Shown piece by piece: positions 1-12,724 of a stretch of 64,000 bases of DNA. Origin of the DNA: Pyricularia pennisetigena (lineage: Eukaryota; Ascomycota; Sordariomycetes; Magnaporthales; Pyriculariaceae); the NCBI RefSeq assembly GCF_004337985.1, contig NW_021940921.1:186001-250000 (forward strand), given 5' to 3'. Numbering within the stretch: the stretch's first letter is position 1; the number at the start of each line of letters is the position of its first letter. The position numbers were made by a program, and so were the translations under genes. Below the pieces are notes generated by a model that was not told where the DNA came from, ran no database searches, and saw nothing but the letters and a program-made list of their open reading frames with translations.

Positions 1-1330
1 AAACTGTCAGAGCCCCGTTGGAAAGCGCCATGAAGCTCAGGAACATGAAGGCAGTGAAGAACAGCACGCAAACGTGTGGAACTCCCCACGACGTCGTGTG
101 CAGGAACATCTTGGGGGCCTGACCCTTGAGCGCCAGACCAAACAGCACACGCGTCCCGGACAGGAGGGCCTGGTTGGACGCTGACCACGCCGAGGTGATG
201 ACGATGGCGTTGACCACGCTTGGGATCGCCGGGATGCCAGCGGCCTGCGCAGCGATGACAAAGGGTGATTGCGCCGCCGTGCCCGAGCCTTCGTTCAGCC
301 GAGGGTCGTCGCTTCGCACCAACATGCCGACTATCAAAACGGCAACCAGGTAGAAAAGGACGACGCGGGCAAAGACGCGCTTGCAGGCGCGTGGGATGGC
401 GTGCCGGGGATTGCGCGTCTCCGCGGCAGCCATTGCCAGGGACTCTACTCCTGCAAACGAGAAGACAGCACCCGTCATGACGGACCAGTAGCCGAGAAAC
501 TTGCCCCAGTCGCCCGAAGCAATGTACTCGACAAATGGTCCAGGATCCTGCCAGTGCGCAAAACCGATGCGCGGCGTGCCGGGGATGCCGCCAAGGTCGA
601 TCACCAGGCCCAGAACGACCAAGAAGACGACGAGCATGATTTTGAGCAGCGCAAAGACGAACTCGACTTCGCCAAAGACACGCACAAAGGCAATGCCCAC
701 AAGGAATGTGAACACGATGAAGACAACGATAAAGATGGCAGGGCTCAGGTCGGTCCAGAACTGGAAGAGCACGCAGATGGCGGTGATCTCGCTGGGTATG
801 GAAAGCACGTTGCCGTAGACAATGTTCCAGCCGATCGCAAATCCCAGAGCCGGGTCCACAAAGAGCTCGGCGTGACGGACAAAGGATCCCGTGACGGGTA
901 GCAGCGCCGCGACCTCTCCCAAGGCGAATTGTACGGCACAGACAATGAGGCCAACCGTTGCGTAGCCGAGCAGCGCACCAGCCGGCCCTCCATTCTGGAT
1001 GGCTGATCCGAGACCCAGGAAAAGACCAGTGCCGATCGCGCCGGCTATACCCAGCATGGAAAGATGACGCTGGGCCAAACCACGCTGCAGCTGCTGGTCT
1101 TCCACTGCCGTGACAAAGTCGCCTTCATGGTCGTCTTGCGGGCGTGTATACGATTCCTGCTCCCGGGGTGCCAACGCACCATACGACAGGGTCGATTCTC
1201 GATTGCTGCTCGCGCCGGCCCGCGAGTGTTCGGACCCGGGAAGATCTGGAGACAGCCAGCCGTGTTTCAGGGTGGTGTTGATTCCTGGCGACTTTGAGCC
1301 AGGAAACGGAAAAGCGTCGTTTCCACTCAT
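1..1330 (-). CDS. amino-acid permease (APC superfamily, YAT-like), C-terminus beyond the window edge
   Basis: An uninterrupted reading frame of 443 codons runs from an ATG at 1330 (context GCACAATGAG) off the left edge. After a hydrophilic N-terminus of about 85 residues, the membrane part opens with GIAGAIGTGLFLGLGSAI followed by NGGPAGALLGY. This is the TM1 signature of fungal amino-acid permeases of the YAT family (proton-coupled uptake at the plasma membrane). At least eight further hydrophobic segments follow. A conserved segment reads SFAGVESLAMAAAETRNP, and another motif is SAWSASNQALLSGTRVLFGLA. No intron is needed in the visible part. The usual family length is about 500-600 residues, so roughly the last third or quarter is missing. 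The gene is divergent from VPS60, about 1 kb away. Substrate cannot be told from sequence; the family assignment is firm. Confidence 0.93.
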   Translation of the reverse strand, partial: MSGNDAFPFPGSKSPGINTTLKHGWLSPDLPGSEHSRAGASSNRESTLSYGALAPREQESYTRPQDDHEGDFVTAVEDQQLQRGLAQRHLSMLGIAGAIGTGLFLGLGSAIQNGGPAGALLGYATVGLIVCAVQFALGEVAALLPVTGSFVRHAELFVDPALGFAIGWNIVYGNVLSIPSEITAICVLFQFWTDLSPAIFIVVFIVFTFLVGIAFVRVFGEVEFVFALLKIMLVVFLVVLGLVIDLGGIPGTPRIGFAHWQDPGPFVEYIASGDWGKFLGYWSVMTGAVFSFAGVESLAMAAAETRNPRHAIPRACKRVFARVVLFYLVAVLIVGMLVRSDDPRLNEGSGTAAQSPFVIAAQAAGIPAIPSVVNAIVITSAWSASNQALLSGTRVLFGLALKGQAPKMFLHTTSWGVPHVCVLFFTAFMFLSFMALSNGALTV

Positions 1331-2325
1331 TGTGCTTTGTCACGGTGCCGCAGCCGTCTGGCCCTCTGGGGTTTTTTTGGTTTTGTTGAAAGGGCAAGCC
1401 AGAAAGAAATCCAGAAAATCACCAACCAAGTTAAGCCCAGCAGTGGCGGGTTTGTTGTTATCTCATGGGGCTTGGTTCCAGAAGGATGTTATAGAGACTT
1501 TACCTGATTCATGATGCAGATTGCGAAACGGATTATTTTTTTTTTCTCTCTTGCGCGGGTTCCTCCAGCAAGGTAACATAATGATAAACGATGGTGCCAT
1601 CGCTCACGTGGAGAGCACCCCACCCAGGAGACATCGTGTTTTGTCCTGTTCAGGTAATGAATCTGTCCAATGTGAATGGTGTGAGTAGGGGCAAGTAAGA
1701 AATCACCGAGGTAATTAATTACCTGCCTACCTAGGTATGTGGATATATGGTTTGCACAAGAAACGAATCGCTGGGAATCGCGGGTGACTGGTGGTTTTTC
1801 TCAGACAAGCGGCATTTCAGGACCCGACTTTCAACAAGACAGGTGATAAATACCATACCTAGACCACAGTAAACTACTGTAGGAGCCAAAAGGAGATTGA
1901 TGGAAAGACCAATTGTAACTGTGGAGCGGCGAAGTAGGTACTTTAGTTCTTTGTAAACGAGATGGTAGCAGCAAGCTTGGGTGTGGTTTGGTTTACTTAG
2001 CTTAGATACCGAGGTATCCAGCCCCACCTCCCGCCGCCGTCCCCCAGCTGGTCATTGCGGCAGCGGCTTCGTCATCGCTCTCAGCTGCGGCGACCCATCA
2101 GCCACAGGGCCAAGCAGTTGACAGCATTTGCCCTCCCAACATCGAAAGATCAACCAAAGCACAACGTCGAAGGCAAGCATTAAGGAAGAGCTTTTTGCTA
2201 TTAACTTTTTTTTTTTTTTTTTTGAGAGAGAGAGAGAGAGCTCGATCATCAAGCTATCTGCCACAACCACCCGAAACAAAATCAACCCACGCCCTGCGGC
2301 CTACCAACCAACCCTCCCGCCCACA
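1331..2325. other. divergent intergenic region, permease / VPS60
   Basis: No gene is supported here. A perfect TACCTAGGTA palindrome lies at 1728-1737. The VPS60 leader carries an 18-base T run (2206-2223) followed directly by a GA dinucleotide run (2224-2240), about 85 bases before the start codon. Such pyrimidine/purine tracts are common in fungal promoters and leaders. Confidence 0.6.
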
Positions 2326-2967
2326 ATGCGCCGCGTCTTCGGCTCCGCCCCAACCGCCCCAAAAGCCACCCTCGACGACTCGGTCACGGCGCTCGAAGCC
2401 CGCCGCTCCAAGATTGAGGTGTCCATCAAGGCCAAGGAGAATGAGATTGCCGAACTGAACCGCCGCCGGGCGGCCACGCGGTCGGCCGCCGCACAAAACG
2501 CCCTCAAGACAAAGGCGCTGCGCATACTCAGGCGCATGAAGGAGGACGAGGCCCAGATGAACAACGTGCAGTCGCAGATCGACAACCTGCAGAAGATGCA
2601 AGACATGCAGGGCACGCTCAAGAACAGCGCCGTTATGGTCGACACCATGCGTCAGACGCAAAAGGAACTCAAGAAGCAGTACGGGAAATTCGACATCGAC
2701 AAAATCGAAAAGATGCAGGACGAGATGGCCGACCTCCTCGACATGAGCAACGAGATCCAGGAAAGTCTGAGCAGAGGCTACGACGTCGGTGAGGACATTG
2801 ACGAAGCCGACCTCGAAGCCGAGCTGGACGCAATCGGGGAAGAGGTCGAGTTCGAAAGGGAAACGGGCATCGGCGGCGCCGTCCCCTCGTTTCTGGAAGA
2901 TGAGGTGCCTGATTTTATTGACGAACCTCCTGTGGTTGAGAAGAAGGTTCAGGAAGCTGCGAGGTAG
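2326..2967 (+). CDS. VPS60: ESCRT-III-related protein Vps60 (CHMP5 homologue)
   Basis: A single-exon gene of 213 residues. It belongs to the Snf7 family: the start MRRVFG is typical of Vps60/CHMP5, followed by a basic helical core and coiled coils (about residues 15-150, rich in K/E/Q). The acidic C-terminal tail includes EDEVPDFIDE, the usual position of the autoinhibitory and MIT-interacting helices. Vps60 acts late in multivesicular-body formation on endosomes. In yeast it binds Vta1 and stimulates the Vps4 ATPase that disassembles ESCRT-III. The frame is open further upstream, but that extension reads through a T/GA-rich leader, and the ATG at 2326 matches the family start. It is convergent with FWD1, with 479 bases between the stop codons. 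Confidence 0.93.
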   Translation: MRRVFGSAPTAPKATLDDSVTALEARRSKIEVSIKAKENEIAELNRRRAATRSAAAQNALKTKALRILRRMKEDEAQMNNVQSQIDNLQKMQDMQGTLKNSAVMVDTMRQTQKELKKQYGKFDIDKIEKMQDEMADLLDMSNEIQESLSRGYDVGEDIDEADLEAELDAIGEEVEFERETGIGGAVPSFLEDEVPDFIDEPPVVEKKVQEAAR

Positions 2968-3446
2968 TAGTAATGGCTGCTGCGGACAAATCAGCTGGAG
3001 CTACATGTGATTAAAGGGAAGACAACTAGGCACTCTCGTTCCCTTGGCGTCAGGAGTTTGGTTACCATAAGGGTCTGTCTGGCTTATTTTAATATGGCGA
3101 AGGAGAGAAAGATGTATCACGGCTTAATACGACAGTGAATCAAGTTCATTGATGCTACCAAACAAGGTTCTTTCGGTGTCTTTTTTTTTTTTTTTCTCTC
3201 TTCATCCAATACAGATTTTATTACAAATACAATTGAGGAAGCAAATCTCTTTCTACTTGTCAAAAGCCAGTTCCGCCATGCAATGCAAGCACAAACCAAA
3301 ACACTTCAAAACAAAAATAATAATCATTAATCGTCCAAAGAAGAAGAAGAAAAGGAAAACCCCCCAGAGAACCTCGCGACAAACACGCTTTGGGTTGCAA
3401 AGATAAAAAATAAAATAAAAATTAAAAAATGAAAGATCAAAGCCAC
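2968..3446. other. convergent 3' region, VPS60 / FWD1
   Basis: No gene seen. The stretch holds T-rich (3181-3195) and A-rich low-complexity sequence, consistent with the two facing 3' UTRs and polyadenylation regions. Confidence 0.6.
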
Positions 3447-6400
3447 CTACTCCACAGTGGCCCAGAATCGACTCGCCTCTTCCAGCTCTGGATCCCCGTT
3501 GCAAAAGTCCCAGCCCACAATGACGCTTGTCTGACTGCAGCAAATGATCCTGCGAACATCAAACTGAAGCTTAAATATACGCACTGGAGTACGTTCATCT
3601 GCGGCGGCCTGGTTCAGGCGTCCTCCGACAGCAACGGGAAGTACGGGGTGCGCGGGCGCCATGCTAGGTGCTGGTGGAGGTCCTGCTGGCGGTGCGCCGT
3701 TGGTCGCTGATGTCACCGCCGCCGCTGTTGTTTCTGCTGGTGGTCCTGTAGAAGAGGAGGTCGCCGTAGCGGCAGGAATGTCCGTGGGCGGCAACCCTGT
3801 ATCGTCTGCGGGCATAGACGGCCGGCCAGACGGCAAAACAGTTGGTTCCGAGTTGCTACTGGCCGCCTGGGGCCTCGAGGATGCCGCCGATGGCCCTGAA
3901 CTACCACCGCTAGCATCGGCAGCCCTTGCGGCGTTACTGACCGCCCTCAGGCTATGCATGTTTTCACGTTGCGCCCGAGCCTGAGCCAGCTGCGCCCTCA
4001 CTACCGCGGTGCTGACGGCTTGGCGCATCTGGCTACGCACCATCGGGTTGGGCTCTCTGTCGATGGCCGCCTGCAATTGAGGCTGGAGTGCCACCATAGC
4101 CGGGAAGTTGCTCAAGGCCTGCTGCAATGCGTATACCCCCTGCGGGACCGTTACGTCGATCATGTGTGTCAACGAGCGCGCTGACGAGTTCGAGAGTGAC
4201 GCTGCGTGGAGCGATGGCGCGTGGCCAGAAGCAAGGTATTGCGGTCCACCAGCCACCTCTTGGCTGTTTGCTAATTCTGCTGCGACATTGGCACTAACCT
4301 CGGCTGACGATCCCCTATGTGATTCTGGCATTGGACGGGTCGGCTCATCTCTTTCTGAAGTCTGTTGCGGACGAGTCGGTGCTGTGCCCTCCTGAACCCG
4401 CGGCCTCGCTGATCTTCTGTGCGAATGGCTCGCCATCCCTGACCCGGAGGTTGTGGGTCCAGCCACAGGAGCGTCGGCTGACTCCGGCTGCCGCTGAGCT
4501 CTCAACCTGTGAAGGGTCAGCTCTGCCCCTGACAACCCAGAAACATCGACGGGGCGCGCATGGCCACCTGATCCTCGTCCCGGGTAATCTGCAGGGTCGT
4601 CTGTCGGCCGCGATGCCGCCGCTAGTGCCGCCTCTTCTTGTCTGAGATGATGCTGTTTGTACCACTTTCCTTCTTTGTTGCGTCTCCAGACGATGATGCT
4701 TTCATCGTAGGACCCCGACACTATTCGTGCATACTTGCCTCCACCACCGCCGGGAGGTAGTTTTGCGCCATAGGCTGTAAGCTCCTCTGGCCTGCTGCTC
4801 CCCGCGTTTCTTGAGCTACCCCTAGTCTGGGTTAACAGCGTTCCCGCCCGAACCGCAGCGCTGAACTTCTTGTCGACACGCCTCGCCTCTTCGGCATCCT
4901 CGTAATCGCTGTATGGAAGGTCTGCGAAGCCGGACTGCAAGGTCCTTACCAAGTCCGTGTGCCCTTGAAGACTCGCTACCTCGAGTCCTGTTCTGCTATC
5001 AAAAACCTTGATCGCATTGTCGTTGCTACCGCTCACGATACGCTTGCCATCATATTGAACACAGGCAATTCCTTTCGCGTGGCCAATGTAAGTGCACTTG
5101 CAGTGTTGTGTCGGCCAGTCCCAAATCTTGAGGTGTCGGTCTCCGGAGGCAGAGACGACTTCGTTGCCAACTATTTGCACAGCATTCACAGCAGCCCCGT
5201 GACCTTTGAGTGCGCCGATCATGGAGTAAGGCGGTATGATGGCCAGGTTGTCGATGCCGTCGTAATGTGTATGTTGGCTTTGGATGACCTGACCAACGCC
5301 ATACACCGCACCAGTGTCCCCATAGCCTTCCTCGCCAGGTCCAATGGGTCGTCTGTTGAACACCTTGATGGTCTTGTCTTTTGAGCAAGTCACAAGGATC
5401 CGTTTGTCGAACTTGACATTGAGCACCGACTCGTGGTGCGCACACTTAAGCCGCTGTACCATCTCGCCGGTTGAAAACTTCCAGATGATAACGTCTGAAT
5501 CGCTGCTGCCCGTAACTATGATATCCTCGTCTGGATCTGAATCGAATTGCAGGCACAGCACGGATCCCTTGTGGCCAACAAGCGGCGCCCTGACGAGCCT
5601 CCGCGTGTACATGTCCCATATGCGAACCGTCTTGTCCCTGCTGCCGCTGACCAAATATTCCGAGTTGAACTGAAGACTGTAAATGCACTCCTTGTGACCT
5701 TCCTCGGGATGGTTTGGATGCGGGAACTGGAAGTTGACAAATTTGCCACTCTCCCAGTTCTGTTCTAGCCGATGTCGAGTCGCATACATGTATTTCCAGT
5801 TGAGTCTGTACCTGTTTGAATTTGTATGCCAGTTCCAAAGAGTCGTCTTGGGCAGGTTCGTTTCAGCTGGAATTATTTCTGGTAAAGACTCGGGCTTGAT
5901 TTCGCTCGTTTCCCGGGAGAGCGCCGTCCTGGGAGTATGCGCGGGCTCCTTGCCTTTCCCCTTCGAGTCGCCAGTGAGGCCGTTCACGTTCAATGCGCCG
6001 ATCCCTGGCGTGACACACGTCCTCGTATTTGATGAGCCAGAGCTGTTACCAAATATGCTTGAACCGCTCATTGCAGCATCGTCCATCATGGGGTAGTCGA
6101 CATCACGAGTGTCATCGGGTGGTGATCTCGTAGGGCTCGTGATGGCACGCTTCTTATGTGTGTGTCCGTCTTCGGACGACCGCAACCTGTGTAGCGGCCC
6201 ATTCAAAGAGCTTCCAGACAAGGCTGCCGCGTTCACCTTGTCTTCCCACAAATCGATTTCCGATTTTATCGTCTTCCATCCTTCACGGTAGTAAATGCGC
6301 TCCCAAAGCTTCCCGTCTGAGGCGAGGTTGTGCCAGGCTCGACAAGCTTTGGCTAGGTTGATGAGAGACAGTGGATCGAGATAGCCCAGTATCTTGAGAC

Positions 6401-6809
6401 AGATCTCGGCGGGGAGATACATGATAAAGTCGATGTAGAGTCGCGGGTTGAGACGCTGTACGATTTCAGCAACGACGCTCGTGGGGAGCTCATCTAGGAG
6501 TGCGAGAGTGAGCTCTGCGCGCGGTAGCAGGATGGAATGGCAAGAGTTAGTTGGTGTCAAACGAGCTTGCAAGCTTGGGGAGAGGCGGCGGCTAGAAGCA
6601 CCCGCGACAGCCAAGCGCGCCGCCACAAAAGCAAAAAGAGCTGAGGATGGATTCTACCTACCCGTCTTGTTGGCGATGGAAAGGTCCGACATGTGTTGCA
6701 GTAAAAGATCCGACACGGGGGATCTGTTACTTGAGTGGGACTTGTAGAACGAGGTCGAGACCAAGGTATTGAGAGGGGCCTCGCTATAGCCCTCATCAGC
6801 CGAATTCAT
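3447..6809 (-). CDS. fwd1: F-box/WD40 protein of the FWD1 (beta-TrCP/Slimb) type
   Basis: Two exons: 6809-6662 and 6514-3447. The 147-nt intron has donor GTAGGT and acceptor GCGCAG, phase 1. The spliced protein has about 1071 residues. The first exon completes a helical segment (SDLLLQHMSDLSIANK) before the F-box, like the dimerisation (D) domain of beta-TrCP. The F-box is at about 82-124 (YLPAEICLKILGYLDPLSL). Six WD40 repeats follow at about 320-660 with GSRDKTVRIWD-type ends. A low-complexity S/P/A/Q-rich stretch of about 360 residues comes next, then a seventh WD-like repeat at the extreme C-terminus (FKLQFDVRRIICCSQTSVIV). Such proteins are substrate receptors of SCF ubiquitin ligases. 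Neurospora FWD-1 targets phosphorylated FRQ for degradation. The family is certain; the FWD1 orthology is inferred from architecture. Confidence 0.88.
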
Positions 6810-8699
6810 TATAGCGAAAACGGTCGAATGAGGCCAACTCGTTGTTTGTATGGCTTAGCCAGGGGAACACGAGAGTGCAGCTGAAAGGCGCACTGCCCTC
6901 TGAGGGGTGTATGTCTCCTCGATGTGACAGTGACGGCGGTGACTAAATAGGTAGGTACCCTTTCAAGCTAGGTATGGAGCGCTCGTGTTGTGGACCGATA
7001 GGTGGACCGGACCTTTGTGGCAGGTTGCAACGTGAACTGCGTCTTCGTCTCCGGGCTCACGAGAAATCGGCTGCACGGTATTGTGTAGATATGTACAGGA
7101 TCGAAAGTTGCCTGGCGCATGCAGTTGCGGTAGCACCCAAGAGATCCAGGTGGGCAGTAGGGTTTTGATGAAACGAATATACGTTGGTAATGGCGCGCCG
7201 GATCGTCCGGCCTGTCTTCTTTCTGAAGGTGGTGATGACGCGAGGGTGGCTTCGATTGTGGGATTTGGTTGTGGGTTGGGCGACTGGGATATCTCGGTAC
7301 TGGGCGGAACGCTGAGTATCAAATCGAATCGTGCTCGCACGCAGGCAGGCTCCTGAGCCAGGGCACCTTTGTACCAGGCTGTGCTCCTCCCTCTGTACTG
7401 TATTCCAGGGCGCGAAGAGGACTTATCCAGGCTTCAATCCAAGGTGGGTATTGAAAATTGCGTAGCGAGCAGCACCTATTGCATGCGCCTTGACGTGACC
7501 GCCCCAAAACAAGTCGGGCTGCCAAGGCGTCCAGCTACTTCAACAAAGCGCAGCCCTCCAGCATGGTGAGGCGAGTTGTGTTTGGCTGGTGGGGTGAACG
7601 CCCAGATGGTTCGCTGGTTTATGTCAGCAAAGTTGCCAGGCTAGCCTAACGTTGACCGTTGAAAACGGCGAATCATCACGCCATCACTCACTTTAGTGCT
7701 GCTGCTTACCCTAATCGCAACAATATTTTTTTTCAAAGCTTGTACAACACTATCCAAAAAACTTTCCGCTTCATATTTACTGTAAAAGCCTTCTGGTCAT
7801 TTTCAGGTGATCTAGTGCCAGACAGAACTAGTCTGCGGCTGTTCTAAAAACTCATGTCGTTTGGTCATGACCTACCTCTAAGCACGTAGTAATAACAGCA
7901 CAGAAACACACAGGGAGATGATGGGAATTTTGGGCAGTGGTGGGTCGAGCTGAGCCTTGATTTGCTTTTCGTCATCCAGTTTATCTCCCTTGTCACTCGT
8001 ACCCTATGCCATCATGCATTTGCTGCAAAAATGCCTCCCTACCTACTGATATAGATACTATGTAAGGTATCTATCTAGCCACAGCCAGATGAGTTCCAGG
8101 TTTTAGCAACAGGAGATGATATCACTGCAGCGTGAATGTCTTGCGATACATGTACGACTTGCACGACCCAGACTACCTACCAATCCAGGCTCCGTTTCGT
8201 CATACCTAGGTATTGTATGTATTTTGTATGTGTGAACCGAATAAGAAAAAAAGAAAAAAAAAAAGGATAGCGTACATTTATTAGCAAATGCATATCTCAC
8301 CACATTACACATTTCTCAATATAGGTCGTGTCGAGGGAATCTCGCAGCAGTTGCCGTAAAGTTTCCCCATGCATAAGAAGTTCCTTCAAATGAAAAATTA
8401 GAAAATAAAAAAAACGGCTCTCTATGGTTGCGCTTACCGCCACTTGTTGCTCTCCTTGCACCACATCGGCTACTACATGCTGCATGTTGTTAGCGAGGCA
8501 AGTTGAAGATTTAGCAAAAGAGCGCAAGGCTTGTTCGATGTTCGATACAAAGATACACTAACATTCGGCCGTACGGAGCCCGCCCTTAACGTTGCGTCTG
8601 TGGTATCCCGCTTGGCGTGTCACTTCTCACTTTCTGTGGTCTTCTCTTCTGGACTTGTCTAGTGCTATTATTTTGGTTGCTTTTATACGCACCCATCAT

Positions 8700-8736
<37 letters not shown>

Positions 8737-11700
8737 GGGAATGATGCCTATAACAGATAGTCACACTCTCGCACCGGCCCGGGCATGTTATGTACCGTCG
8801 TCTCGTTTAAACAAATTATATACTGGTATAGAGAAGCATGATGTACAACGAGAGTCTTGGGTCCTGCATAACCGAATTTGGGTCCTCCATGGCTAAAATA
8901 ATGACCCTCTCGAGTACAAGCTTTCTCCGGGTTCTAACAGCAGCATCAGTCGCTTTCCCTGCGTGGCTTTTGTTAAAATACATGCAGTACTGTGTTTATT
9001 TCTAGCCATGTATATGTAGCGTTTATCCAAACATGCGAGTCGCCGATTGTAGGCAAACTTTAACCAAATCAGTTACAAATGAAATCCTGAACATTTCAAG
9101 TTCATACTCGTAAGTACTACGTAACTCTTCAAACCGCTAGTGACCAAATTCCGTGGCTGCCTTACCATAATATCGCTCACATAGAGCTGATCATGTTACT
9201 AAATCCAAATCAGAATCTGGATCCAGAATTGTCAGCGAACGCTTTAAGCAACCTGACTGCCGCCCTTCTATGTTTATCCTTTCTTGCAAGAAAAGCAAAC
9301 GTCGGTCGCCTTGAGCCAATGACTTACAGACCTTAACCTCTGTTTGCTTATTTTGTGGCTACCTGGTTAATCACTGGGTACTGAGGAATGCTATACATAT
9401 TTTTTTTTTCTTTCTAACCCATGCGTACTTTCGTAAAGCCACATTCTCTCAAGCATAATCCCAGCCAAGTGCGGCGAACGACAGGTCACAACCCCGCTCG
9501 CTGACAATATATAGGCTGCACATACACAACATCAAATGGTAAACGGGCTCTGCGCCACGGGGATCCAGACGTGTACGCTGCGTCAAGTAAATGCGGAGTG
9601 TTTCTGAACAAGGGAAGGCTAAGGACGCATTGAAGGGTCAATGCTATGAAAATCGCACAAGAGGCCCAGGTTGCTTGGGCATGCGAACATTTAACATCCT
9701 TCCCCATCCGCTGCTTTTACGCCAGGGCGGATCACGCTCGTTTTCGGCCGCTGCTTGCGTACCTACTCGGCTTCTGGCATCGAGAACAACCCTCCCCTGG
9801 GGCACTGCATGTTCTGTAAGATTTCCAGTTTATCAGAGACGTGTCTGTTTTGCGCCAACAGGTGTTGTGTTCAGTCAGCGAAATGCGTACCTGCGAATAG
9901 ATAGATGAGACGGGAAGGAGGGGAAGACAGAGCGAGGGGGCAGGTGCAGAAAACAAACAGTTGCGGCGTCAGAGTTGAGCTCAAGCGTTCCTGCGCCATG
10001 TCTTGCCAGACACCAATTTCCGTCAATCTCTGCAAGTAGAAAAGGCCCGCGCCGTCGCAGAACTCATCAAGGCCCAGACTAGACGCCTAGTTTAGACTAG
10101 ACAATGTCGAAATCGACAGGATCTCCAGTACAAGAGCTTTTAATGACCAACCAGAAATAGGTAGGTTAGAATTAGATTATGCGGCAATCGAATGGCCGGT
10201 AGTTGGCCAGTAGAACAAACACAACCGTTTGCATAGTGCTTTAGCGACTTCCCCGTTTCGGGATTAGCGGCATCGTTCCCCCCGTCTGATCACCGTGAAA
10301 CAGGCAAAGTCAAGACAGATCAATGCTCAGAGCAAGCCGTGCCGCTGAAGAGGGGAGATGAGATGAATTGGCATTGATCGTCGATGCACGGTGCCAAAGG
10401 CTGCACAGATTGCCGCGGCGTGTCGACGGCGGTGTCGACGGGGCCAGGCTGCAAGACCTACAAACCCGCATGGTACGGTACATAGCTACTGTACTAAGCC
10501 ATGTATTCCCAGTCTATAAGGGTCAGTAAAAATTGAAATGAGTCTCATGTATGTACAGTACCCTCCCTCCCACCATCCGCCATAGTATTGAACTGCACGC
10601 TTGGCAATAACCATCGACCCATTCATTGCACTCTCCGAGGAGACACAGTGTTGGGTACAATTTATATAGAAATATACTAATAATAAGTACTCAATCATGT
10701 GGGAACCCAAAGTTAGCTTGGTTAGTAAATGATTCAGAAGCCGGTTTCCACCTGGTTGGTCGATGAGTTTTGGTCCGATTATGCGGCCCTGATTACCAGA
10801 TTTTTATAATTAGGCTGACAAGAGAAGGATAGAGTGATGGAGAAAAAATTGGGGAGAGAGATAAAAAGGAAGACGGGAATGGACTAAGGACAGGAAAATT
10901 GGTATTTACCCCATTGCCGTTTTCAGCGATAATTGTGCGTTTGACAGTGGACAGCAAAAGGCAAGTGAAGGAATGAATAGAAATGTTCAGCAAAATGTGA
11001 TAGAGAAGCTTCGGATCCAAACCATCACAAAGCACACGCAGACTCCATTGTCCTTTTTTTGTTAGCGCGAGCCCGCCCCAGTGCCGGAGAGGGATCCGGC
11101 GTATCGTGGACTGATTGATTGATAGGAACCGAATCCATCGGATTGAGATTGCGAACCAGGGCTTCGAATTGCGAATTGCGGACCACTGAACTAATCCAGG
11201 CCAAAGTTCGTCCACATCGCATCCACTCACTCTCACCTTGAGATTTCTGCAACCTTAGTTTGGGCACTTACAGGTACGGTAGGTAGCAAAATATGCGTCT
11301 CGTCTTTTGCTCCGGCCAATCTGTTGGCAACTTGCCAAACTGCAACCAGATGTATCAAGACAGACAGTGCAAACTGCATGCAGCTGACTAGGTAGGTCTC
11401 CCGAGATGAATCAAGCTTCGAGAAGATAGGTAAGTAGGTTACGTGGGTGGCCGGCATATTTATTAGTGTAGCATGTCGTCAGCCCAACTGAGCAATTTGA
11501 CGCCGCGACGGTTGAAGAACCAAAACCCCTTTTGGATGCCACTCCCAATCAAGGCTACAGCCGGGGTGCTTTGCTTGGGTGCCCTTTGGGTTGCCAGTTG
11601 ACCCCAGTCAGACCCTCTTTTCCGTCTTTACCGCGCCCGGTCCAGCCAACCAGGACCAGGGGGTACGACCCATCCATACCCCATGGCCCGTTTCAAATTC

Positions 11701-12724
11701 GGACCTTGACACCTCTGGAAACAATTTCGAAGGGTGGCTGCTTCTTTTCGCCCCGCGTCTCCTGATTTCCCATTCCCAGGCCTGTTTTGGTATTAGGCAG
11801 GTGACATTGAGGAATTCTTGGAGCCATTACTGCGAGGGAAGGAGAAAAAAAAGAAAAAAAGAAAAAAAAAGAGAAAACAACAACACTACTACATAGAATC
11901 GATTCATTGACTGCTTTGTCGCCAGGTTTAAAAAAACAAAACCAAAGGGAACTTCTGCTTTACTAATTGGAGACAACCCGGACCAAGACTCGTACGCAGC
12001 TTGCAGTCGAATGACGTGAATCAGCAGCCACTCCTCCCAACGCCCGCACCCAACCCGCGAGTGAGCGCAGCGCAAGGGTCACCACCAACCACCAACTGCC
12101 CTGTGCTGTGCTGTGTCTGCTGCACGTCGGTCGAGCTTCTGTGCCTGCCTGTACACTTACCCAACCATACCCTTTACCACATTCATCACAGTACCGACGT
12201 GACCCGCGCATCCATCCCACTCATGTGCGGCGCTTTTTTTTTTTTTTTTTTTTTTTTCTTCTCTCAATCTTCCATCTTTCAAGACTTTACGACTGGGGTT
12301 TCTTTTCTTTTCTTTTCTTGCTTTGATCTTTCTTCAATTGTTCATTCTTCGACGGCTACATATTTTCCCTCTCGCTCCAAACGAAGCCTATTAATTGCGT
12401 CTAGTGGGCTTTTTCACCACTGATCCACCCCCACCGTTCTTCGTCCTTTGCCACCAACCGACGACTGCCGCCGACCGCCAGACTCCGCCATTTCGACTTC
12501 GAGTTCGAAACATTCGCTCTTGAGATACACGAGACCTCGTTTTTTGACCTCGACGACCTACGCGCTCATTCCGCTTTGTAATTTTTCCCGCTTGAAAAAC
12601 AATAACAACTTTGACGACGCACGATTAATCGCTCCCCGGCCCGAGTCGACGCTTCGCCAGCGAGGACATCGGTGTCCGCCATCCCACGTGCCCGGTGGCT
12701 TTTACTCCGCCGAATGCGCTGGTG
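6810..12724. other. 5.9-kb divergent intergenic region, FWD1 / CDC24
   Basis: No protein or RNA gene could be supported on either strand: the open frames are short, lack ATG contexts and have no family signature. Contents include a 31-base T run (8702-8732), a TACCTAGGTA palindrome (8203-8212), TAGACTAGAC (10093-10102), TACTGTAC-type octamers (10487, 10553) and a 24-base T run in the probable CDC24 leader (12234-12257). Both flanking genes are transcribed outward, so this is shared promoter space. It is unusually long compared with the 0.6-1.2 kb of the other divergent pairs here. Confidence 0.6.
8702..8732. repeat. 31-base T homopolymer
   Basis: Uninterrupted T run in the FWD1/CDC24 intergenic region. 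Confidence 0.9.
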
